A stretch of 64,000 bases of DNA from Candidatus Enterococcus ferrettii (GTDB lineage Bacteria > Bacillota > Bacilli > Lactobacillales > Enterococcaceae): assembly GCF_017377655.1 (NCBI RefSeq), contig NZ_JAFREL010000004.1, forward strand, positions 109,722 through 173,721. The letters run 5' to 3'. The position numbers and the translations under genes are program-made. The notes beneath the pieces are model-generated. The model made no database searches, was not told the origin of the DNA, and was given only the letters and a program-made list of their open reading frames with translations. This document shows, piece by piece, positions 16,465 through 25,173 of this stretch. The stretch's first letter is position 1. Each line of letters starts with the position of its first letter.

Positions 16465-17944
16465 CATAAATCTCCTCTATCTTCTTTTGCAATCGATTCT
16501 GATCATCGGCTGTGAATATCGCACTCACTAGCAAAAATTGAAGCGGCAACTCTTCTTTTAGCTGAATCGTTGACAAAACCAAATCCACATCAGGATACTT
16601 TTTCAGAAATTCCTTGGAATCCCGTGAAGCGATTACGTCAACAATTTCCAGTTCTGGAAATTTTTTCTCTACTTTAACCTTCAAAAGCTCTGAAGTTCCC
16701 AAACCAGTAGTACACATAATTACCGTACGAATCGGCAGCTGATTGGTCTCAATAATACGAGCAAAATACAAGGTAATAAAGCCATTTTCATCCTCGTTAA
16801 TTGGCGATAATTTGTACTCTTGGCAAACATCCTGAGAGACCTCCGTTACAAAGGAAAAAATTTCGTCATAGGTCATTTTAATCTGATTCAACAAGCTGTT
16901 TTTCACTCGAATTTGATGCTCCAAACGATTCAGCATCGGCTTAATATGATTCGCTAAATCTAGGAAAATCAGCTCCCCTTTTATCGGAATGTTCAATCGC
17001 TGACTCATGCCGTCCAAGTATGCTTGGGTAATGGCCGCTACTTTTGGAGAGAATTTAGTGACCTTGCTGATGGCACGCTGCGCTCTTGAGGAGGTCAAAT
17101 ATTGATATAAATAGTAGACTTCTATTTCAGGCAACGGATCATGCAGATAATTTTCCACATTGGCAATGGCCGCTTTAGCCACTTGATACAACTGTTGATC
17201 CTGCTGCAGCTCACTTTCTTCCTTGGCAGTCAGATGATTCAACTCAGCAGCTGGAATTTTCCCTACTTTACGTAAACGACTAATTAGAATATATAAATGA
17301 GAGAAAATATTTACATTGTAGGGATAAGGAATATCACTCTCTAGCTGTTTCTCGATGATCTTGATTTGATCTAGGATGAACAGCACATCATAATGATTGA
17401 AATTCAATTCCTGATCATGCTTCAAATCATTAATATCCACAATGTCATGCATTTGAATCAGCTCGGCAATGGCTCGCCGAATATTCGACTCCTTGCCTTT
17501 CACAGCTAAAGTACGTTTTTTTCGCTCCAGCGTTAAATTGTACGTCTGCAGGTATTCGGCAATCAGCTGCTCATCACTAAATATTACCGAATCGCCTACG
17601 TAATATTCTTCAAACAGGTCGTAGACATTTTTGGTATGGGGTGAAGAAAGCAGCAGTTCTTCCACCACACGATTGCGACGTTCCGTAGGTGAATACTGGC
17701 TTCTTTGATTAGGCTGGGCCACCTGCTGACCAATATATTTTTCATAATTCAGCTTATAGCCTCGCCCCTTCTCAGACTCAATTAAATCCCCTGCAGCATG
17801 CTCATCGTTAATTTTTTTTATTAACCGATAGATGGTTTTTTGTGATAAACCCAGAAACTCAGCCAATTCATCCGAGGTTACGTAATCTTGTCTTTTCGAT
17901 AGAAGCAGCAACAGCCGTTGTTGGCGATCCGCTTTTGAACCCAT
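16454..17944 (-). CDS. PRD-containing PTS transcriptional regulator (MtlR/LicR-like, without fused EIIA)
   Basis: 496 residues. An N-terminal helix-turn-helix (Leu-Gly-Leu-Ser-Gln-Lys-Thr-Ile-Tyr-Arg, about 30-40) is followed by a second winged-helix region and two PRD-like helical domains. Near the C-terminus is an EIIB-like domain with Cys-Thr-Thr-Gly-Leu-Gly-Thr-Ser around residue 413. The start is the ATG at 17944, with AAGGAGGGG upstream; the 59-residue longer frame lacks a site. The class activates PTS operons depending on phosphorylation by HPr and EII proteins. It is followed by an EIIA gene and a broken EIIB gene, so its target operon appears lost or moved. Confidence 0.85.
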   Translation of the reverse strand: MGSKADRQQRLLLLLSKRQDYVTSDELAEFLGLSQKTIYRLIKKINDEHAAGDLIESEKGRGYKLNYEKYIGQQVAQPNQRSQYSPTERRNRVVEELLLSSPHTKNVYDLFEEYYVGDSVIFSDEQLIAEYLQTYNLTLERKKRTLAVKGKESNIRRAIAELIQMHDIVDINDLKHDQELNFNHYDVLFILDQIKIIEKQLESDIPYPYNVNIFSHLYILISRLRKVGKIPAAELNHLTAKEESELQQDQQLYQVAKAAIANVENYLHDPLPEIEVYYLYQYLTSSRAQRAISKVTKFSPKVAAITQAYLDGMSQRLNIPIKGELIFLDLANHIKPMLNRLEHQIRVKNSLLNQIKMTYDEIFSFVTEVSQDVCQEYKLSPINEDENGFITLYFARIIETNQLPIRTVIMCTTGLGTSELLKVKVEKKFPELEIVDVIASRDSKEFLKKYPDVDLVLSTIQLKEELPLQFLLVSAIFTADDQNRLQKKIEEIYDER

Positions 17945-18195
17945 GGCTATCCCCTCCTTTGTTGATTTTATCATACCTGACATTTTAGAAAACGCTTCAC
18001 TCGTTTTTGACCGTTGCAACGGACAAAAAATTGAAAGGTGTCTCTCAATTATAACCAACAGACAAAAATAAGGAAGTCCATCCCCGGCAGCTAGCCTTTT
18101 TGAGAGATCGTCAATTTTCATTCTTTTACCATCGTATTAAACTTCTCGGGCTGCTTTATGAACTTTAAGCATTTTTTTCATCTTTATAAAACTAC

Positions 18196-18225
18196 AAAAA
18201 ATACGCCCACCAAAAAGTGAGCGTT
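18196..18225 (-). terminator. Rho-independent terminator of the MATE gene
   Basis: On the minus strand ACGCTCAC / GTGGGCGT forms a stem closed by a T-rich loop and followed by ATTTTTTG, just beyond the MATE stop codon. Confidence 0.75.
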
Positions 18226-18236
18226 TCTGAACTAGT

Positions 18237-19604
18237 TTATGATTTTTTTATTGAAACAGTTTCCGTTTGTTCCATTGCCAACACTTTATGCAAATGAAGT
18301 GCCATCACTAAAGCGATCCCTCCAGAAAGAACATCTGCTGCTGGTTGAGCATAAATAATCCCACTTAAACCGAAAAAAATGGGCAGCAGCAAAATTATCG
18401 GAATGAAACAAATCCCCTGACGACAAGCGCCTAAAATAAATCCTTCCTGCGCTTTTCCTAAAGCTAGAAACAATGAAGAATAAACTGTATAAAATCCAAA
18501 CAATAGAAAGGAAAAACCATTCGCCCGCAACGCCTGTTCACCAACCTGAATCAGCTGATAGTCCCCACTGGTAAACTGACGAATGATCCCCCCAGGAAAC
18601 AGGATCATCACTAGTCCAAAGAGGGCACAAAAGACTGTTGACCAGAGAATTGAGGTTTTGATTGCCTCCTGCAGCCTCGCATATTTCTTGGCGCCATAGC
18701 TGTAGCCGACAATCGGCTGGAATCCTTTGATAAACCCAAAAATCATCATGCTGCCTAAGGAAACAATTCTAGTTACAGCACCCATACCAGCTATCACCGA
18801 GTCGCCGTATCCCCGAGCCTCCATATTAACCAAAGAAATTGAAAGGCTGGTCAATACCTGAAAAATTAACGTAGGAATGCCGATTTTTAGAATTTCTGCC
18901 ATATTTTCCTTAGACCAGCGGCACAAACGTGGACTGAAGGTAAAAACACTTTTCTTCCGAAGAATGTAGATGAAGTAGACACAGGTAGAAACAATTTGTG
19001 AAATAGCTGTCGCAATCGCAGCTCCTGCTACGCCCAATCCCAGGGTGTAAATGAAGATTGGATCCAGCAAGATATTCAGAAATGCCCCAATCAGCAAAGC
19101 ACCCATGGTCGTTTTAGCAGCACCTTCACTGGTCACGAGATTGTTCATGGTAACATTGAACACATTGAAGATTGAAAATACCACATAAATACTTGTGTAG
19201 CTTAAGGCATAGGGCAAAATGCTTTCTGTTGCGCCAAGAAATATTAACAGCGGTTGTAAGAAAATCACTGCTAAAACAATTACAACCGCTCCCAGTATCA
19301 CGCTGCTATAGAGGGCTGTACTCGCTACCTGATTCGCTTTCTCCTTGTCGCCATTGCCTAGCAAGCGAGAAATATACGAGGCTGCCCCATTACCAAACAA
19401 CAAACCCAATCCCACAACTACTTGTCCTAGTGGAAAAGCCACCGAAATAGCGCCCATCTGGCTGCTTCCCAAGCCGCCTACAAAGTAAGCATCAACTATA
19501 TTATACAAGGCATTAATCATCATTCCGATCATTGTCGGAATCCCCATCGCCAACAAGGCCTTAGGCACAGGGACATTCGCTAACAATTCCATCTTTTTAT
19601 TCAT
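18237..19604 (-). CDS. MATE-family multidrug/toxin efflux protein
   Basis: 455 residues and about twelve membrane helices in two homologous halves. The family start Pro-Lys-Ala-Leu-Leu-Ala-Met-Gly-Ile-Pro-Thr and the loop Asp-Ala-Tyr-Phe-Val-Gly are clear, and a similar Gly-Phe-Ile-Lys-Gly-Phe-Gln-Pro opens the second half. The ATG at 19604 lies 8 bases from AAGGAG and is preferred to the one at 19613. MATE proteins export cationic drugs or dyes by Na+ or H+ antiport. It is divergent from a PadR regulator across two near-identical palindromes, which suggests inducible repression. Confidence 0.9.
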   Translation of the reverse strand: MNKKMELLANVPVPKALLAMGIPTMIGMMINALYNIVDAYFVGGLGSSQMGAISVAFPLGQVVVGLGLLFGNGAASYISRLLGNGDKEKANQVASTALYSSVILGAVVIVLAVIFLQPLLIFLGATESILPYALSYTSIYVVFSIFNVFNVTMNNLVTSEGAAKTTMGALLIGAFLNILLDPIFIYTLGLGVAGAAIATAISQIVSTCVYFIYILRKKSVFTFSPRLCRWSKENMAEILKIGIPTLIFQVLTSLSISLVNMEARGYGDSVIAGMGAVTRIVSLGSMMIFGFIKGFQPIVGYSYGAKKYARLQEAIKTSILWSTVFCALFGLVMILFPGGIIRQFTSGDYQLIQVGEQALRANGFSFLLFGFYTVYSSLFLALGKAQEGFILGACRQGICFIPIILLLPIFFGLSGIIYAQPAADVLSGGIALVMALHLHKVLAMEQTETVSIKKS

Positions 19605-19622
19605 TTCATACACTCCTTACTA

Positions 19623-19651
19623 TTGACACAGCAGACAAACAACTTTACTAT
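19623..19651 (+). promoter_or_regulatory. Promoter of the PadR gene
   Basis: A consensus TTGACA and a TACTAT -10 are 17 bases apart. The -10 overlaps the first palindromic operator, which fits autorepression. Confidence 0.5.
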
Positions 19652-19660
19652 AAATTATAG
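19648..19660. promoter_or_regulatory. PadR operator, copy 1
   Basis: The perfect palindrome CTATAA-A-TTATAG lies between the divergent MATE and padR genes. Confidence 0.7.
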
Positions 19661-19674
19661 CAACGAGAAAATAT

Positions 19675-19691
19675 TACTATAATTTATAGTA
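19675..19691. promoter_or_regulatory. PadR operator, copy 2
   Basis: The perfect 17-base palindrome TACTATAA-T-TTATAGTA shares its core with copy 1, at a centre-to-centre distance of 29 bases. It lies between the promoter and the padR start. Confidence 0.75.
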
Positions 19692-19719
19692 GTTGTCAAA
19701 CAGCTCAAAGGAGGATTTC

Positions 19720-20250
19720 ATGGCCACCATCGATTTAATTGTCTTAGGCATGGTCAAGCAGCAGCCCTTAAGTGCCTACGATATTCAAAAACTAGTAGAA
19801 TACCGCAACATTTCCCGCTGGGTAAAAATCAGTACTCCCTCTATTTATAAAAAGGTTATTCAGCTGGAAAACAAAGGCTATATTAAAAGCACTTTGATTA
19901 AAGAAGGCAACAAAGCTGAAAAAGCGATTTATGACTTAACCGATGCTGGACAGAGCGAATTCCAGCGGCTAATGCAGGAAATTTCCCAGCAGCCGATTCA
20001 AATCTTTTTAGACTTTAATGCCGTCATGGTCAACCTAACCAGCCTAGCTCCTGAAGAACAAAGGAAATGTATCGCTAATATCGAAGAAAATATTGTTAAT
20101 CTGAAGAATTACCTAGCCGAAAACCAAGCTGCCAAAGAGCACAGCACCGAAATTCCTGAAACTGGGCTGGCCGTTTTGCAGCAGCAGATTATTCTAGCTG
20201 AGGCTATCGAGAAATGGCTGCAGAGTGTGAAGGAAGGATTGGAGCGCTAA
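19720..20250 (+). CDS. PadR-family transcriptional regulator
   Basis: 176 residues. The N-terminal winged helix has the PadR pattern: Leu-Gly-Met-Val-Lys-Gln-Gln-Pro-Leu-Ser-Ala-Tyr-Asp-Ile, then Ser-Thr-Pro-Ser-Ile-Tyr-Lys. A C-terminal helical dimerisation part follows. The ATG at 19720 has AAAGGAGG upstream. PadR proteins often repress a neighbouring efflux pump and are released by its substrate. Here the divergent neighbour is a MATE pump, with two palindromic operators between them. Confidence 0.88.
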   Translation: MATIDLIVLGMVKQQPLSAYDIQKLVEYRNISRWVKISTPSIYKKVIQLENKGYIKSTLIKEGNKAEKAIYDLTDAGQSEFQRLMQEISQQPIQIFLDFNAVMVNLTSLAPEEQRKCIANIEENIVNLKNYLAENQAAKEHSTEIPETGLAVLQQQIILAEAIEKWLQSVKEGLER

Positions 20251-20282
20251 GAGGAAGTTCATCGTTGTCTTTGTCCTAAAAG

Positions 20283-20318
20283 AAGAGACAAGAATCCTAT
20301 TTGATTCTTGCCTCTTCC
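20283..20318. terminator. Bidirectional terminator
   Basis: A stem of AAGAGACAAGAATC with GATTCTTGCCTCTT (one bulge) lies between the convergent PadR and GNAT genes. Confidence 0.7.
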
Positions 20319-20326
20319 CAAAGATC

Positions 20327-20977
20327 TTACTCATAACTATTTGTATCAATTTCACTCACAGCCTTCTCAAATTTCGCTTGGCAAGGCAGTACCTTTTTCT
20401 CTTTTTCAGGAAACGTCGCATCGTATTCTGCAAAGGCTGCTTCATCAGGGTACATCGCTTCAGAAAAATGGATCGTGCCGCTGATTCCATCTAAAGCACC
20501 CTCATACAAAGGAAGCACCATAATTCCAGTGTAGAACTTTCCGTCAGGCATCGCTAGGTTGTATTTTTTCGAACCGACAAACCCATAAGGATGGTAATGA
20601 TAGGTGAACCCACCTAAAATGATTGCCTTATGGCCAAGCTTTTTCGCCTCATTGATCGAATGTTCAATCAGCTTCCGCCCAAAGCCTTGACGATGATACT
20701 CCGGCAAAATACTGACAGGACCAAACGATACTAACGGATGCTCGACGCCCGTTGAATCAACAACCTTAGCTTTTGTGTATATAATGCTTCCGATAATTTT
20801 ACCGTCCAACTCAATCACAAAAGATAATTCAGGAAGATAATCTGGATGCTTTCTAATACTGTAAGCAATAAAATGTTCCACAGCTCCTGGTACATATAAA
20901 TTCCAAAAGGCCTCCCGCGTAATCTCCTCTACAATCCGATAATCTTTTTCTTCTTCATTGCGAATAGTCACCTTCAT
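20327..20977 (-). CDS. GNAT-family N-acetyltransferase
   Basis: 216 residues. The acetyl-CoA-binding motif is clear: Val-Ser-Ile-Leu-Pro-Glu-Tyr-His-Arg-Gln-Gly-Phe-Gly-Arg, around residues 90-103, followed by the Glu-Ala-Lys-Lys-Leu-Gly-His helix. The C-terminal half, with Gly-Gly-Phe-Thr-Tyr-His-Tyr-His-Pro-Tyr-Gly-Phe, resembles the YhbS-like branch of the family. The acceptor cannot be predicted. It stands alone, with its own AGGAGG-like site. Confidence 0.85.
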   Translation of the reverse strand: MKVTIRNEEEKDYRIVEEITREAFWNLYVPGAVEHFIAYSIRKHPDYLPELSFVIELDGKIIGSIIYTKAKVVDSTGVEHPLVSFGPVSILPEYHRQGFGRKLIEHSINEAKKLGHKAIILGGFTYHYHPYGFVGSKKYNLAMPDGKFYTGIMVLPLYEGALDGISGTIHFSEAMYPDEAAFAEYDATFPEKEKKVLPCQAKFEKAVSEIDTNSYE

Positions 20978-21027
20978 TTGCCAACCTCCCAGTTTTTATC
21001 ACTTTCCAGTATAGCATCTAAACACAC

Positions 21028-21064
21028 AAAAAGAACCTGGAGACAGTGATCCATCTCCAAGTTC
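21028..21064 (-). terminator. Rho-independent terminator of the orphan EIIA gene
   Basis: The stem GAACCTGGAGA / TCTCCAAGTTC is followed on the minus strand by TTTTTGTG, next to the EIIA stop codon. Confidence 0.8.
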
Positions 21065-21066
21065 CT

Positions 21067-21381
21067 TTAATCGATTCGTTTATACAAATCAATAATTTCT
21101 TTCGCTAAGTCGATAAACGTGACGGCTGTCATCAAATGATCCTGACTATGCACAGCGAGCAAAGTGACCGCCATATTATTCCCGTTTGCCTCTTCCGTCA
21201 GTTGCTCAGTTTGAGTCCGATGTGCCTGAACTAAAGATTCCTCAGCGCTGATAATCTTTTCCTCCGCCTCACCGAAATTTCCAGCTTTGGCTTCTGTTAT
21301 CGCTTCCATTGCATCGCTTTTAGCATTTCCACTATGAATGATCAATCCCATGATGATTTCTAAGACCTGCTGCTCGTTCAT
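21067..21381 (-). CDS. Orphan PTS EIIA, lactose/cellobiose family
   Basis: 104 residues, all-helical. The phosphorylated histidine lies in Leu-Ala-Val-His-Ser-Gln-Asp-His-Leu-Met near residue 78, the family signature. The trimeric EIIA of lactose/chitobiose PTS normally sits beside EIIB and EIIC genes; none is nearby. It has its own ribosome site and terminator, so it is a single-gene unit that may serve a permease encoded elsewhere. Confidence 0.9.
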   Translation of the reverse strand: MNEQQVLEIIMGLIIHSGNAKSDAMEAITEAKAGNFGEAEEKIISAEESLVQAHRTQTEQLTEEANGNNMAVTLLAVHSQDHLMTAVTFIDLAKEIIDLYKRID

Positions 21382-21487
21382 TCTTGACCTCCTGTCTTCA
21401 ACAATCCATTGACTTTATTCAGAGTTTTTACTTCACTTATCATACCACAGTTATTCTGGTAAGGTACCTGTTGAGGGTGTTTCAGGT

Positions 21488-22489
21488 TCAATCTTTCAGA
21501 TCATGAATTTCTTGCTCCAGTTGCTGCAAATAATTAATTATCTCTTCAAAAGCGGGAGGTTTCTCAAAAAACATCGGTCCCATTACTTGGTAATCTTGCT
21601 GCAAATGCTGTAGCCTTCCCTCTTTAGGCAGCAGCTTCAATTTTTTAATAGTCGCTTCTTCATATCTTGCAGAATTGTCCAAATAGAACTTCTTTTTAAA
21701 GCGAACCACACGATTCAATAATTCCACATCTGAAAGAGCTTCCGCTTTGATTGCGGTCTGACCCAGCATGTATACGTCATAGTAATGTCGAGAAATCCGC
21801 TGTACAAAATTATCATTACGGCGATTTGCTTCCTTATGCAAAATAGTTACTTTTTCCCAAAATGTTCGTTTTGCTTCGACCGTTGGAATAATTACTGCAG
21901 AATAAGGAAAGGCATTCGGTATTATTTCTGCTACATAGCTTTTAATTATTTTCTCTTCACTGGGCGTCCAAGCAGCTAGTGGACCAATTTCCAAACGAAT
22001 CTCTGGCAAAATATTTCCAAGATTAAAGCTCCTTGGATATTCGATAATTACCGTTTGCTTATCAGCTTCTCTTACATAGACATTAAACCGTTCAATACCA
22101 AACAACTTCAAAGTTTCACGGATGTCTGGAATTAAAATTTCTTCGATCCAAACACCAGCTTGCCGATTAATCTTACGGTTAAACTTGTCCTGTTGTGTAT
22201 TTGAACGAACTTGCCACACTTCACCATCTGAAAGACCTAATAAGCTCCAATCCATTACCACATCAATATCTTCTGAAAAACGTTTAATAATCCCATATGC
22301 TTTAGATAAACTGGTACCACCCTTGAAAGCAAAATGTTTACGATAGTTACAATGATGAAAAAGTATCTCTTGCATTAAGACGACATAAAAATCTTTTTCG
22401 ATTATGGCTTCGTTCATACCTAATTGCTGACTCGCTGCAGTAAAGGCCTCTCGCCTTGTACTATCAGACTGTTTGGCAAATTCAATCAT
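21488..22489 (-). CDS. AbiEii-type nucleotidyltransferase toxin
   Basis: 333 residues. Near residue 58 it has the nucleotidyltransferase motif Lys-Gly-Gly-Thr-Ser-Leu-Ser-Lys-Ala-Tyr followed by Phe-Ser-Glu-Asp-Ile-Asp-Val, typical of AbiEii/AbiGii toxins of type IV toxin-antitoxin and phage-abortive systems. The conserved lysine of the mid-domain probably lies in Ala-Lys-Arg-Thr-Phe-Trp-Glu-Lys (around 205). Its ATG overlaps the stop of the upstream regulator gene (ATGA), as expected for an AbiE pair. Proteins of this family modify tRNA or other targets with nucleotides; the target here is unknown. Confidence 0.88.
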   Translation of the reverse strand: MIEFAKQSDSTRREAFTAASQQLGMNEAIIEKDFYVVLMQEILFHHCNYRKHFAFKGGTSLSKAYGIIKRFSEDIDVVMDWSLLGLSDGEVWQVRSNTQQDKFNRKINRQAGVWIEEILIPDIRETLKLFGIERFNVYVREADKQTVIIEYPRSFNLGNILPEIRLEIGPLAAWTPSEEKIIKSYVAEIIPNAFPYSAVIIPTVEAKRTFWEKVTILHKEANRRNDNFVQRISRHYYDVYMLGQTAIKAEALSDVELLNRVVRFKKKFYLDNSARYEEATIKKLKLLPKEGRLQHLQQDYQVMGPMFFEKPPAFEEIINYLQQLEQEIHDLKD

Positions 22490-23094
22490 GCGATCTCATC
22501 CATTCGTTTAATTTTTTTTCTGATCCAAGCTCTAGAATAAGTACTCTCTTTTTTTAATTGATTGATTTGATTTGTACTCAATTTATGCTTTATCTGCTGC
22601 AATACATCATCGGTCACGCTTTCTTCTCCTAAAGCTTTGAAAGCCTCCACTACTAGCGCTGAACTAGTGCTTAAGCGGCTCTCTCTTTGCGTAACGTGAC
22701 GAAACTTGATGATCCGGCCATCATTCAGTCTAATTGTTTTGCTAGGACCATCAGATATAAAAACATAGCTGTTTGGAACTTGGGTATCTAACCCTAGCAG
22801 ATTCAAAGCCATGTCCTTGGCTGGAGTAATCGTCCAACAATTCTTCTTAGCAATTGCTTCTGCAATGTCCGTTGTGGCTGCAGGAATCTTCATCTCTAGA
22901 TAAGCATTATAGTTAGGCTTTTGATAAACACCTGAATACACACGTATTAATATTTCTTCTTTATTTAACTCATGTAATACCTTACGAACAGCTTCACTAC
23001 TGCCTGTTTCTATAAAATCATTTGTTACAAACAATCTCCCCTTGGATGCTCTTTTTACTTTTGCTAGTATTCGTTCCTTCGTCGTTTTCGCCAT
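22486..23094 (-). CDS. AbiEi-like antitoxin/regulator (DUF6088 type)
   Basis: 202 residues. It has an N-terminal winged-helix domain (about 10-60, ending Val-Tyr-Ser-Gly-Val-Tyr-Gln-Lys-Pro) and a C-terminal domain with Val-Phe-Ile-Ser-Asp-Gly-Pro-Ser-Lys and Phe-Arg-His-Val. This matches the DUF6088 proteins that precede AbiEii toxins. In known AbiE systems the antitoxin represses its own operon by binding inverted repeats; such a repeat lies upstream at 23167-23193. The ATG is 8 bases from GGAGG. It is the first gene of the pair. Confidence 0.85.
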   Translation of the reverse strand: MAKTTKERILAKVKRASKGRLFVTNDFIETGSSEAVRKVLHELNKEEILIRVYSGVYQKPNYNAYLEMKIPAATTDIAEAIAKKNCWTITPAKDMALNLLGLDTQVPNSYVFISDGPSKTIRLNDGRIIKFRHVTQRESRLSTSSALVVEAFKALGEESVTDDVLQQIKHKLSTNQINQLKKESTYSRAWIRKKIKRMDEIA

Positions 23095-23166
23095 TCATTA
23101 CACCTCCATCTAAAAAAATGAACTTCTGATTATCCTTATAATATCAAGAAAAAGCAGATTAATACA

Positions 23167-23193
23167 GTAACAAAATATATCCTTTTTTGTTAC
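23167..23193. promoter_or_regulatory. Inverted repeat upstream of the AbiE operon
   Basis: GTAACAAAA and TTTTGTTAC form a 9-base inverted repeat with a 9-base spacer, and a further GTAACA half-site follows at 23207. This fits the paired repeats bound by AbiEi antitoxins. Confidence 0.55.
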
Positions 23194-23240
23194 AAAACGA
23201 AAACGAGTAACAGCAAAGAAGAGCGCCATTTAAATATACG

Positions 23241-23282
23241 CAAAAAAGAACGATGTTTCCTCGCCTAAAAGAAAATCGTTCC
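23241..23282 (-). terminator. Rho-independent terminator of the sigma-54 activator gene
   Basis: The inverted repeat GAACGAT / ATCGTTC is followed on the minus strand by TTTTTTG, downstream of the activator stop codon. Confidence 0.7.
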
Positions 23283-23317
23283 TCTAAATTTTACCTATTC
23301 GCTTTTATTAATCCACT

Positions 23318-25057
23318 CTACTGTTTCTCCAGCTCTTCTCTCAACAGTTCTTTCACGTCAATACCACTACGCTTGATTCGGTATTGCAACGTTTGCCGGC
23401 TGACGCCCAACGCACGGGCAGTTCTTGAAATATTGCCTTTATTAGCCAGCAATGCATTACGAAACATCTGAAATTCAATGTTTTGCAGCGTATGATTCAG
23501 TGAACTGCCGGTCGCTTCTATTTTGTGTTCAGCATGCGGCGCTACTTTAGCGGACTGGACAATATGCTCAGGAATATATTCGACCGTGATCAACGATTGA
23601 TCGTTAGGCAAAATATTCATCGCGGATTCAATAGCATGCTGCAGCTCGCGAATATTTCCCGGCCAGTCATAGGCATTGAAATAATCCAGAGTCGCTTGAT
23701 CAATGTTGCGGACATTACGCTCCAATTTCTTATTAAAGCGGTGAATGAAGTTTTTCGATAGCAGCGGAATATCCTCCTTGTGCTCCCGCAGTGGTGGAAT
23801 ACTAATATTGATTACGCCCAAACGATAGAATAAATCCTGACGAATAATATTTTGTTCTACTGCCTGATAAGGCGGTATATTAATATTAGACAGCACTCGC
23901 ACATCCACGTGAGTCTCCTCAATTCCTCCTACTCTCCTAACCATTCCATCCTGTAGCACTCGCAGCAATTTAGCCTGCAGGATAATACTCATGGAATTGA
24001 TCTCATCAAGTAACAACGTTCCGCCATTGGCTTGTTCAAAGAGTCCCGCTCGTGATTCAGCCCCGGTATAGGCCCCTTCCTCTGTTCCAAACAGCAATCC
24101 CTCCAACAAATTCTCGGGAATTGCCGCACAATTAATTGCCAAAAATGGTCCTTGCGCACGTTTGCTGGCATTATGAATACTCTGGGCCAAAAGTTCTTTC
24201 CCTGTTCCAGTTTCACCATAGATCATCACCGAAGAATCCGAATGCGCAATTTGTTTACAGCGCGATACCATCTTATTCATTACATGACTAATATGAATGA
24301 TGTCCTTGAAATGAAACTTAGCAGTTAAGGTTTGCTTATCTTTGCTCTTAGAAAGCTTTGGCTTGACCAGCAGCTTATCTTGTAAATCAATAATTTGCTT
24401 ATGAAGCTCATTGGTAGCAGACCAATCTTCCATAACATTGAAGGCACCCAATGTTTGACTATTTTGCACAATTGGTATGACATTCGCAACAATATCCACC
24501 TTCTTGCCGAAGCAAGTTTTGTAACGCTGGCGAAAATTCATGGCTGGCTGCCTTTCCTCAATTACCTGCGGAATCTTGAGATACTGTCCTTCCTCCACCT
24601 GATAAATCTCTGTAACATGCTTTCCTAAAACATCCGAAGTGACGATTGAATCCAACTCAACTGCTGCATCATTCAACAGATAAATTCGCCCATCAGCATC
24701 AAATAGAATAACTGATTCACTAATACCGTTCAATACTGTGATCAACATATCATGACAGGCATCATTGGTTGCCACTCGAAAAACAATTAGTTCACTGTCG
24801 ATTGGCAGGTCTGCCAATACTGGCGTTGTACAGCGGCATAAATACTCGCCAAAAGCAGTATTAGCGTAACTCGGCGACTCAGTTTCTTCATATAAAATTG
24901 CTGCTTTTTCTGGCAGAATCCGCCCTAAAAGCTTTCCCTCCCCATGCAATAAACGATCCCCCATTTCGTTAATTGCCAGGATTGTTCTATCTTTAGACAC
25001 CAACACCGCACCTAATCCACACTGAGAAATAACACGTAGTGCTTCCTCACAATTCAT
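23318..25057 (-). CDS. Sigma-54-dependent transcriptional activator with PAS sensing domain
   Basis: 579 residues. A PAS-like sensory region covers about 1-215, with the clearest PAS at 108-215. It is followed by an AAA+ sigma-54 interaction domain with Walker A Gly-Glu-Thr-Gly-Thr-Gly-Lys-Glu at 281-288, the sigma-54 contact loop Gly-Ala-Tyr-Thr-Gly-Ala at 328-333, and Walker B Gly-Thr-Leu-Leu-Leu-Asp-Glu near 350. The C-terminal Fis-type helix-turn-helix contains Gly-Asn-Ile-Ser-Arg-Thr-Ala-Arg-Ala-Leu-Gly-Val. The start has GGAGGA upstream. It is divergent from the glycyl radical enzyme operon, which has a -24/-12 promoter, and almost certainly activates it. Known enterococcal sigma-54 activators are mostly LevR-type PTS proteins; this one is not. 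Confidence 0.93.
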   Translation of the reverse strand: MNCEEALRVISQCGLGAVLVSKDRTILAINEMGDRLLHGEGKLLGRILPEKAAILYEETESPSYANTAFGEYLCRCTTPVLADLPIDSELIVFRVATNDACHDMLITVLNGISESVILFDADGRIYLLNDAAVELDSIVTSDVLGKHVTEIYQVEEGQYLKIPQVIEERQPAMNFRQRYKTCFGKKVDIVANVIPIVQNSQTLGAFNVMEDWSATNELHKQIIDLQDKLLVKPKLSKSKDKQTLTAKFHFKDIIHISHVMNKMVSRCKQIAHSDSSVMIYGETGTGKELLAQSIHNASKRAQGPFLAINCAAIPENLLEGLLFGTEEGAYTGAESRAGLFEQANGGTLLLDEINSMSIILQAKLLRVLQDGMVRRVGGIEETHVDVRVLSNINIPPYQAVEQNIIRQDLFYRLGVINISIPPLREHKEDIPLLSKNFIHRFNKKLERNVRNIDQATLDYFNAYDWPGNIRELQHAIESAMNILPNDQSLITVEYIPEHIVQSAKVAPHAEHKIEATGSSLNHTLQNIEFQMFRNALLANKGNISRTARALGVSRQTLQYRIKRSGIDVKELLREELEKQ

Positions 25058-25173
25058 TCAGATTCCTCCATCCTTTCTTTTTTTATCTAATAGACCAATT
25101 TTTTTCAATCGCTCCTACATCCTGTCTCTTTCACAAACTATATTATAGACATTACATCACAAAGTAAAGCAAA

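Noticed and set aside
16454..18121. Longer 555-residue form of the PRD regulator
   Set aside because: The extra 59 residues have no ribosome site, while AAGGAGGGG precedes the ATG at 17944.
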